DNA from: Eubacteriales Family XIII. Incertae Sedis bacterium
GTDB taxonomy: Bacteria; Bacillota; Clostridia; Peptostreptococcales; Anaerovoracaceae
Assembly: GCA_031278255.1 (NCBI GenBank)
Contig: JAITKU010000264.1
Coordinates: 1 to 21,314 of the forward strand
Length of the DNA: 21,314 nucleotides
Reading direction: 5' to 3'
Shown here: positions 15,447 to 21,314 of the stretch, piece after piece
How the letters are laid out: the number at the start of each line of letters is the position of its first letter
How positions within the stretch are numbered: the stretch's first letter is position 1
Position numbers and translations under genes: made by a program
Notes under the pieces: model-generated
The model's input: only the letters and a program-made list of their open reading frames with translations
Told to the model about the DNA's origin: nothing
Database searches by the model: none

Positions 15447-15992
15447 ATGTCCATATCCATAGCCGCCGACGCAATCATACGGGTACTGAAAGCGGAGATG
15501 CCGCCGCTTGTGAAGGCAGAGCAGATCGGGCTGTGTTCGCCCGCAGACGCGGGTGACAGGTTCTTGCTCGGCGTATTTATCCACGCCGCCGCGCGGGATA
15601 CGAGGACGCAGGCAATGGGAAATATGCGCGTGGACGCGTCCACATCCGTAAAAGGCCCGCTGATCACGGAGCTTCATCTGATCGTCACGTCCTACGCCGG
15701 AAAAAAATCCGGCTTGTTGGACGATTACAAGATCTTGGAGCGCGTGGCGCAGCTCTGGCACGACCACAGCGAGTTGCCGATGAACACGCAGGTACAACCG
15801 TCTCGCGTCGTCACGCCGAAATTCGAGTTGCAGAACCCGGATGCGGACGAAATATCGAAAATATGGCAGTTCCCCGGTGTGCCATATTCCCTGTCGCTGT
15901 TCTATCGCCTTGCGCCGGTGGCGATCCCGTCCGGCGTACAGATTACCAAAGCGCCTGTGGGCGATGTGGACTACAAAGCGGGTGATTCCTGA
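15447..15992 (+). CDS. Tail terminator, Pvc16/DUF4255-like
   Basis: This 181-aa protein matches the Pvc16 N-terminal (DUF4255) family, which caps the tube and sheath at the end far from the baseplate. It opens IAADAIIRVLKAEMPPLVK (residues 5-23). The family pattern ITELHLIVTSYAGKKSGLLD, then YKILERVAQLWHDHSEL, and a final strand block around PYSLSLFYRLAPVAIPSG follow. Family members are about 180 to 300 aa, so it is a compact version. AAAGGAGG (15428-15435) is 11 nt from the ATG. Its stop overlaps the next gene by TGATG. Confidence 0.88.
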   Translation: MSISIAADAIIRVLKAEMPPLVKAEQIGLCSPADAGDRFLLGVFIHAAARDTRTQAMGNMRVDASTSVKGPLITELHLIVTSYAGKKSGLLDDYKILERVAQLWHDHSELPMNTQVQPSRVVTPKFELQNPDADEISKIWQFPGVPYSLSLFYRLAPVAIPSGVQITKAPVGDVDYKAGDS

Positions 15993-16642
15993 TGCCGACG
16001 ATACGGGACACGAGAAAAGTGCGCGTATCCCTCGTCCTGCGTCTCGACGACTTCACGACGGGCTACGCGATTGCGGACGACCGAACGCTCAAGGTGGTTT
16101 CCGAGGATGGATTTTTCCTCCCTACGGTCAAACCGGACGGCTATTTCGTCTTTACAAACCATCGCCCGGAGGCGGTGCGGATTACGTCGGACAAGTACCG
16201 CGGAGCAGTCCTCGGGACGGAGGGTCACGCCGGAATCGTTTTGCGATTGTCCCTTATTCCGAGGGACTGCCGCGCCGAGACGATTGCCGTCGACGGCGAG
16301 GCGCATGTCGGTTTCGGCGGAAACGGAGCGGGTTACGCACTGTCCGCCGCAGTGACGGCCGGGGGTGCGGATATAAGGCCGCAGAATGAAGATTTGCGCG
16401 ACATTACGGATTTGTATCACGCGCTCATCGTGCCGCAGGAAACGCCGGAAGCCGTATACGTCACGAAGAATCTCGGCGGCGGACGCTACGCCCTGCACGA
16501 TCCGCCGAAACGCGATTATCCGGCGAGAGGAACGCGGTTGCTTCCGCTCTATCGCGTTGCAGGCGGCGCGGTACCGATTCCGCAGAGCGTGGAAACGGCG
16601 TATGTGTTGCAAAACGGAAACTTGGATGTCAGGCGGCTGTGA
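15992..16642 (+). CDS. Unrecognised strand-rich protein between terminator and PAAR-like genes
   Basis: I cannot assign this 216-aa protein to a family. It is soluble, with no signal peptide or membrane segment, and is predicted mostly beta. VRVSLVLRLDDFTTGYAIAD (residues 11-30) and LPTVKPDGYFVFTN look like a beta-sandwich domain of the carboxypeptidase-regulatory/transthyretin type. Residues 130-216 contain two shorter beta segments (VYVTKNLGGGRYALHDPP and TAYVLQNGNLDVRRL) that resemble each other weakly. The start overlaps the terminator gene, so it is co-translated with it. An extension of the terminator cap, equivalent to the C-terminal part missing from the compact Pvc16, is plausible but unproven. 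Confidence 0.65.
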   Translation: MPTIRDTRKVRVSLVLRLDDFTTGYAIADDRTLKVVSEDGFFLPTVKPDGYFVFTNHRPEAVRITSDKYRGAVLGTEGHAGIVLRLSLIPRDCRAETIAVDGEAHVGFGGNGAGYALSAAVTAGGADIRPQNEDLRDITDLYHALIVPQETPEAVYVTKNLGGGRYALHDPPKRDYPARGTRLLPLYRVAGGAVPIPQSVETAYVLQNGNLDVRRL

Positions 16643-16663
16643 CGAATCGGAGGGATTTTCAAT

Positions 16664-17050
16664 ATGGGTTTTGCCGTATGCGGTGGCGCGGTGCTGCAAT
16701 GTCCGTTCGGACTTGCGCCGTCCGTGCTGAACGTACTGCCGGTGAACAGGACGGTCACGTCGATGCCGCTGGCGAATATCATGGACAACAAACCCTTTGT
16801 CAACATTATGCCGTTTGGGATGTGCAATACTCCCGCAAATCCCGCCGTGGCGGCGGCGACCGCCGCCGCGCTCGGCGTACTGACCCCGATGCCCTGCATC
16901 CCCGCGACGGCCGCGCCGTGGGCGCCCGGCAGCCCGACTGTGCTGATTGGCGGCCAACCCGCCCTGAACGACGCCGGCAAGTGCATCTGCAATTGGGGCG
17001 GCGTGATTTCAATCAGCTTCGCGGGGCAGACGACGATACAAGTACCGTAA
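16664..17050 (+). CDS. PAAR-like (DUF4280-type) spike tip protein
   Basis: This 128-aa protein begins FAVCGGAVLQCPFGLAPSVL and continues with NIMDNKPFVNIMPFGMCNT, TPMPCIPATAAPW and a closing half PTVLIGGQPALNDAGKCICN. It carries six cysteines. This is the PAAR-like DUF4280 pattern, a small conical protein that sharpens the spike, with metal bound by Cys/His in relatives. Here cysteines dominate. No effector extension is fused to it. GGAGGG lies about 9 nt before the ATG. Confidence 0.87.
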   Translation: MGFAVCGGAVLQCPFGLAPSVLNVLPVNRTVTSMPLANIMDNKPFVNIMPFGMCNTPANPAVAAATAAALGVLTPMPCIPATAAPWAPGSPTVLIGGQPALNDAGKCICNWGGVISISFAGQTTIQVP

Positions 17051-17080
17051 TAGGCAAGTATAGCATAGGAGGCCGCCGCA

Positions 17081-19768
17081 ATGCGCCGCACATGGCTCCC
17101 CTATATCGTCATATTCCTACTGATCGCCGCAGCGCTCACGACTGCGGCGGGATTTTCGCGCGCGCGGGAACTGACGGCTCGGGAGATCAGCGTGGAGCGG
17201 CGGGTCGCGCCTGACGGGACGATGTACGAGATCATCGACGTGGGCGACGATAAACTGGCGCTGCGAAAGATCACGCCCTTCGGTCATGTCGCGGGCTACA
17301 TCGATCTCCCGGGCGCGAAAGAGGACGGATTGTTCTCCGTCTACCACATGGAGGGTCTTGTCGGCGACAGCCTGTACTTCTACAACTACCTCACCCCCGG
17401 CGACACGCCCGAACGCTACGACGAGCGTATCGTTGCCTACGATATGACCACAGGCGACAGCCGTGTCATTGCGGAAGTACCCACGCCCGCAGGATACGAG
17501 CGGTACGGTGCGCGGCACATCTCCGACGCGATGGATGGCGGCGTGTTTCTCGGCTACGACGGTACTGACGCCGGCGGCGCGAAAACCCTCATGGTGCGCC
17601 GCGTGGACGCGCAAAGCGGCGCGGTTTCGGACACATTCAACGCGATCATCGACTTTCCCTTGAACACTGTCGCGGTGACCGCCGGCGGAGAACTGTTCGC
17701 GCTTGCGCAGGATTCACGCGTGTTCCGGCTCGACGGAGAGCATTGGACGCGGGTGTTCGCATCCGATTCCGGCGAGGTCGTCGCCAATATGACAGCCGGT
17801 TCCGACGGCGGCGTCTATCTGTTCCTCATCTCAGCCTCCGGCCCTCGCGCCGCAGTGATGACGGCGGGCGCGGAGGGCTTCGTTCCCCTCGACCTAGACG
17901 CGGAGGGCTTCGTCAAACTCCACATCACCGACGCGGACGACTGGATTGCAATGGACCGGGAAGGCAACTATGTCGCTTCGGCGGACGGTGAGCACCGCGA
18001 GGTCGGTACGCTCTATTTTCGCTTCTCCATGCTGTGGGACGGCGACACACTGCCGATGATTGCGCTGTCGATGGCGCTCGTCGCTCTCGTCCTGCTTATG
18101 GCGCGGCGCGTACTGCTTCGCAGGAATTTCCGCCTGTTGCCGAAAATTCTGCTCATCCTAATCCCCATACTGACTATGGGGATGTCCTATATCGTGTCCG
18201 GCTCCGCAGGCTTTGTACGCTACACGATGGAACTCGACGCCAAAGGCGCCCTGCTCGAAGCCGCGGGCAAGACCGTCGCCAATATCGACGGCGGACGCTT
18301 TGCCGCGATTGACTGGAACGACCCTTACAACGATGACTACTTCCTAGAAATGCGCGACTATATAGCCGATCTCTCCGAGCCGAAGAGCAGCGTCATGGAC
18401 GGCGTCACCCACAACGCGTACACCAGTTACTGGATATATCGCGTATCGAACGACAAGGTTTCCACCGCGCTGTGCAATGAACATGTCGTGGGTTTGGGCA
18501 TCGAATACCTCGAAGCCGGCTATGACAACCCCGGACGAGATGCGTTGCTTGCAGGCGCCGAAGATCCGCAAGAATCCTATGTGAACGGTATAGACTCCGA
18601 GATGGTCTGGCTGGCCGTCTTGGATCCGATATTCGCGGACGGCGAGATGGTGGCGATATTGGAGGTCGCCCGCCCGCTTTCCGTCATTGATGAGGCCGTG
18701 GCCGGTATCATCGAGAGCATCATCATGTGGGGACTCGTTGTGTTTGCCATCGTCCTGTTGGTGTTTGTCCTCACCCTCTTTGTCTCCATGCGGACATTGC
18801 GCAAGCTCAAGCGCGGCGCTTTGGCCGTTTCCGGCGGCGACTATACCGCAAGGGTACAATCGCGCTCATGGGACGAAACCGGGGAAATCGCCCGCGCTTT
18901 CAACGCGATGGCGGAATCCGTGGAGCGTTCCGTCGCCGACATCACGGCGGTCAGCCGCGGTTACGGACGCTTCGTATCGGATAAGCTCATCGAAATACTC
19001 GGCAAAAGTTCTGTCAAAGAAGTGCGGCCCGGCGACTACGCCAACCTGACGGCGTCCCACGTACTGCTGTTCACCGACAGCTACGACAAGCTGAGGAACA
19101 AAGACTTCTTCGATGCCTTGGGGCGGTTCTACGACGCGGTTATTCCCTGCGTCGCCGCCGGCGGCGGACTCATCTCCCGCTACTCGGCAAGAGGCTTTGC
19201 CGCCATGTACGATTCCTCGCCGGAAACCGCGCTGCGCTCTGTGTTGGCGATGTACCGGGCGCTTGACGGACTCGGAGACCGCGTGAACTGTCACGTGTTT
19301 CTCAGCTATTCCGATGCGATGCTCGGCGTCACCGGCAACGGCGAACACCTGAACATGATTACCGTATCGCGTCTCGTCTATGAGTCCTACGCCGTGGGCG
19401 CGGCGGGCAAACGCTTCGGCGTCCGCGTCCTCGCGGAGAACAGCGCGTTTGTCGAGATGGGCGAAGCCGCCGAGCGCCATCGCCACCGATTCATCGGCTA
19501 CCTTCGGGCGGATGGTGAACTGCGTCCGCTGTATGATTTCTATGACTGCGACGTTTCCGAAATTCGCCTGAAGAAGGACGAGACAAAGGAAGATTTTGAA
19601 CGGGGTGTGCGCCTGTACTGGGAGTGTGCGTATTCCAAAGCAAGGAGTCTTTTCGTGGACATCATCAAAGCCTTCCCGCAAGACATCGCGTCCCGTGAGT
19701 ATATGCGTCTGGCCCACGCGGGGCAGGAAGAAGGCGGCGATCCAAAGCCGTTGATTGAGATGCATTAG
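17081..19768 (+). CDS. Membrane sensor with HAMP and degenerate class III cyclase-like domain
   Basis: This 895-aa protein has an N-terminal membrane segment (about 8-24). An extracytoplasmic strand-rich repeat region resembling a beta-propeller covers about 45-315. Membrane segments follow at about 324-342 and 353-372, then a Cache-like extracellular part (about 375-545), a fourth membrane segment (547-570) and a HAMP domain (571-622). YGRFVSDKLIEILGKSS leads into a cyclase-homology domain (about 655-795). The first metal Asp seems kept in LLFTDS (666). The second metal motif 'GD' reads A703-R704 in RYSARGFAAM, and the GDxVN motif is lost around 755-762, so catalysis is doubtful. A helical TPR-like tail (835-880) ends it. 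AGGAGG is 8 nt before ATG. Confidence 0.75.
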   Translation: MRRTWLPYIVIFLLIAAALTTAAGFSRARELTAREISVERRVAPDGTMYEIIDVGDDKLALRKITPFGHVAGYIDLPGAKEDGLFSVYHMEGLVGDSLYFYNYLTPGDTPERYDERIVAYDMTTGDSRVIAEVPTPAGYERYGARHISDAMDGGVFLGYDGTDAGGAKTLMVRRVDAQSGAVSDTFNAIIDFPLNTVAVTAGGELFALAQDSRVFRLDGEHWTRVFASDSGEVVANMTAGSDGGVYLFLISASGPRAAVMTAGAEGFVPLDLDAEGFVKLHITDADDWIAMDREGNYVASADGEHREVGTLYFRFSMLWDGDTLPMIALSMALVALVLLMARRVLLRRNFRLLPKILLILIPILTMGMSYIVSGSAGFVRYTMELDAKGALLEAAGKTVANIDGGRFAAIDWNDPYNDDYFLEMRDYIADLSEPKSSVMDGVTHNAYTSYWIYRVSNDKVSTALCNEHVVGLGIEYLEAGYDNPGRDALLAGAEDPQESYVNGIDSEMVWLAVLDPIFADGEMVAILEVARPLSVIDEAVAGIIESIIMWGLVVFAIVLLVFVLTLFVSMRTLRKLKRGALAVSGGDYTARVQSRSWDETGEIARAFNAMAESVERSVADITAVSRGYGRFVSDKLIEILGKSSVKEVRPGDYANLTASHVLLFTDSYDKLRNKDFFDALGRFYDAVIPCVAAGGGLISRYSARGFAAMYDSSPETALRSVLAMYRALDGLGDRVNCHVFLSYSDAMLGVTGNGEHLNMITVSRLVYESYAVGAAGKRFGVRVLAENSAFVEMGEAAERHRHRFIGYLRADGELRPLYDFYDCDVSEIRLKKDETKEDFERGVRLYWECAYSKARSLFVDIIKAFPQDIASREYMRLAHAGQEEGGDPKPLIEMH

Positions 19769-19778
19769 GAGCTGTGCG

Positions 19779-21131
19779 ATGGAGGAATTGACGCGAAATA
19801 TCCCGGCGATACTGATCCCGCCGCGCCTCATCATCTGTGCCTACGCGCTCGGCAACGGCGCGACCGCGGATAAAATCGCATCCGCGCTCGGGCTTGCAAA
19901 CGCGCCCGAGGACGCCGTCGAGGCTTGGAGGCGGTATGAGGCTTCGCCGCCGTACCCACCCATCGAGGCGGTCTGCGCCGCGTTCGGTTTGGATGATTTC
20001 GCGCGCTTCGCCCTGTCGCTCGCGTTCGCGTCGGAGTTGGATGCGACGATTCCGGCGGCGCTCGCCGCGCTGGGCGGAACGCTCACGGCCTCGTTTGCCA
20101 CGAGGCTGTTCTCCGGCTCGGTCGAGGAAGCCGTCCTGTGGCGCGCACGATGGCTGTCTGCGGAACAGGCGCTCACGAAGGTGTTCACCGCCCCGGAGGC
20201 GCTGAAACTCAGGCCCGAAGCCCTCAATCTCATGCTCGACGCATCGATCACGCCGCAGCAAGCGGCGCATTTGGGGCATGGGATCGGCAGGCTCGCCGCG
20301 AAAATCAACACGGCGTTCTGTTGGGATGACCTTGTTCTCCCGCAACGGCAGAAAGCCCTCCTGCGTCATGTATGCGACCGCGTGCGGTACGACGGCGCCG
20401 TCTACGGCGAATGGGACTTCGGCAAGAAAGTCACCTACGGGCGCGGCGTTCGCGCTCTGTTTGCGGGTCCGCCCGGAACGGGCAAGACGATGGCGGCGCA
20501 GATCGTGGCGAATGAACTCGGCATGGAACTCTACCGCGTGGATCTGTCCGCCTTGGTAAGCAAGTACATCGGTGAAACCGAGAAGAACATCGACGAGGTG
20601 TTCCGTGAAGCGGAAAAGAGCGGCGGCATCCTCTTTTTCGATGAGGCCGACGCCGTATTCGGCAAACGCGGCGAACAGAAAGACAGCCACGACAAGTACG
20701 CCAATATGCAGACGGCGTTCCTTTTGCAACGCGTGGAGGACTACGACGGCGTGGCGCTTTTGGCCACCAACTTCGTGTCCAACCTCGACGCGGCCTTCAT
20801 CCGGCGAATCCAGATTCGCGTGGACTTCCCCGCGCCGGACGAGGCGGCAAGGCTCTCCATCTGGCGCGCGCTTTTGCGAGCGCCCGTGCCGGTCGCCGCC
20901 GACATCGACACGCCGTTTCTCGCGAAGCGCTTCGAGACCACCGGCTCGGAAATCAAAAACGTCGTTCTCACGGCGGCGTTTTTGGCGGCGGCGGAGAAGG
21001 GGGAAATAACGATGGGGCGGCTCATCCGCGCCCTTGTTACGGAATATGCCAAGATCGACAAGATATTGTCGGCGAAAGACCTCGGCGAATACGCCGACGA
21101 AATGAAAACAGCCGACTTCGAACGGGTTTGA
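19779..21131 (+). CDS. AAA+ ATPase, Pvc15/Afp15-like
   Basis: This 450-aa protein is the CIS AAA+ ATPase. Numbering from ATG 19779, Walker A is GPPGTGKT (about 229-236), Walker B is ILFFDEAD, sensor 1 is ATN, and RR in FIRRIQIRVDF supplies the arginine finger region. The N-terminal 200 residues are helical and specific to this family (DDLVLPQRQKALLRHVCDRV precedes the ATPase core). Afp15/PVC15 relatives are needed for particle assembly or stability and are usually the last or next-to-last gene, as here. AGGAG (19767-19771) is 7 nt before ATG 19779. The in-frame ATG 19755 lies inside the previous gene and is unlikely. Confidence 0.92.
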   Translation: MEELTRNIPAILIPPRLIICAYALGNGATADKIASALGLANAPEDAVEAWRRYEASPPYPPIEAVCAAFGLDDFARFALSLAFASELDATIPAALAALGGTLTASFATRLFSGSVEEAVLWRARWLSAEQALTKVFTAPEALKLRPEALNLMLDASITPQQAAHLGHGIGRLAAKINTAFCWDDLVLPQRQKALLRHVCDRVRYDGAVYGEWDFGKKVTYGRGVRALFAGPPGTGKTMAAQIVANELGMELYRVDLSALVSKYIGETEKNIDEVFREAEKSGGILFFDEADAVFGKRGEQKDSHDKYANMQTAFLLQRVEDYDGVALLATNFVSNLDAAFIRRIQIRVDFPAPDEAARLSIWRALLRAPVPVAADIDTPFLAKRFETTGSEIKNVVLTAAFLAAAEKGEITMGRLIRALVTEYAKIDKILSAKDLGEYADEMKTADFERV

Positions 21132-21197
21132 CCCGGAGAGAAAGCCTGCAAGACCCAAGTCCGAATTGCGCCGTTTTGGGCTTTGCTTCTACGACAC

Positions 21198-21314
21198 GGT
21201 ACGCTGGAGGCCGAGGGGGATATGTTCAAAGAAACGACGCCCCTTGCCCCCAACAGTCCCTATTCCGCTTCGAAAGCGAGCGCGGACCTGCTTGTGCGGG
21301 CGTATCACGAGACA
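21198..21314 (+). pseudogene. rfbB: 5'-truncated dTDP-glucose 4,6-dehydratase fragment
   Basis: From 21198 to the window end, 39 codons match an internal part of RfbB: GTLEAEGDMF, then KETTPLAPNS, then PYSASKASADLLVRAYHET, with the catalytic Tyr-x-x-x-Lys pair (YSASK). The sequence upstream does not encode the Rossmann NAD-binding domain or the preceding STDEVY segment; in this frame it reads LLLRH right before the match and meets a stop at 21129. A start at ATG 21222 with GAGGGGG upstream could be translated, but it would lack the cofactor-binding half and the TDE active-site motif. The right part lies beyond the window. It may be a recombination scar or an assembly join. Confidence 0.7.

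Noticed and set aside
19665..21158. Long open frame on the minus strand opposite the ATPase gene
   Set aside because: It is the antisense shadow of a GC-rich gene; its product is Arg-rich low-complexity sequence with no recognisable motif, while the + strand has clear Walker motifs.
21141..21184. Possible terminator after the ATPase gene
   Set aside because: AAAGCC/GGCTTT and CCCAA/TTGGG can pair, but the loops are long and no U-tract follows; too weak to call.
1..21314. CRISPR arrays, tRNA or rRNA genes, transposases, integrases
   Set aside because: I looked for regular spaced repeats, clover-leaf arms and transposase or recombinase motifs and saw none.

Overview
The window is almost entirely one contractile injection system (CIS) locus of the phage-tail-like, Afp/PVC-related kind. 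All genes lie on the + strand, tightly packed, with many ATGA or TGATG overlaps and strong AGGAGG-type ribosome sites. The host cannot be named with confidence. GC-rich coding DNA, strong Shine-Dalgarno sites and a HAMP/cyclase-type protein resembling spirochaete and clostridial relatives suggest an uncultured Clostridia-like Firmicute or a spirochaete. This is inference.

Layout. Positions 1-419 are non-coding: a short direct repeat, a hairpin, a dispersed-repeat-like stretch, then a good sigma70-type promoter (TTGACA, 17 nt, CATAAT) and a leader. Positions 420-4282 carry the tail shaft: one sheath, a first tube protein, a tail-assembly-chaperone-like protein, a DUF6760-like small reading frame in the -1 frame, a second tube protein and a charged coiled-coil protein. 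Positions 4276-7118 carry the hub and spike: LysM protein, gp27/gpD-like hub, gp5-like spike and gp25-like wedge. Positions 7161-13299 carry the baseplate: two J/gp6-like proteins, a gpI-like protein and a modular protein ending in an Ig-like domain. Positions 13337-15407 hold an accessory membrane pair: a pseudokinase-like protein with a C-terminal membrane segment, overlapping a membrane-anchored protein with 13 MORN repeats. Positions 15447-17050 hold a Pvc16-like tail terminator, an unrecognised protein and a PAAR-like tip. A large membrane sensor with a degenerate cyclase domain (17081-19768) and the Pvc15-like AAA+ ATPase (19779-21131) close the locus. A 5'-truncated piece of a dTDP-glucose 4,6-dehydratase gene runs off the end.

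Working together (inference). The tube stacks on the hub and spike, the sheath contracts, the terminator caps the shaft, the baseplate triggers firing and the AAA+ protein helps assembly or recycling. No classical tail fibre, no long tape measure and no obvious toxin is present. Three membrane proteins sit inside the gene run instead. This fits a particle that docks on the producer's own membrane better than a freely released one, but does not prove it.

The strongest new signal is at 2998-3058. A perfect A_AAT_TTT slippery heptamer lies in the reading frame of the chaperone gene just before its stop. It is followed by an 8-bp GC-rich stem whose loop can pair downstream to form an H-type pseudoknot. 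A -1 shift would fuse the chaperone to the DUF6760-like domain, as in the G/GT system of long-tailed phages.
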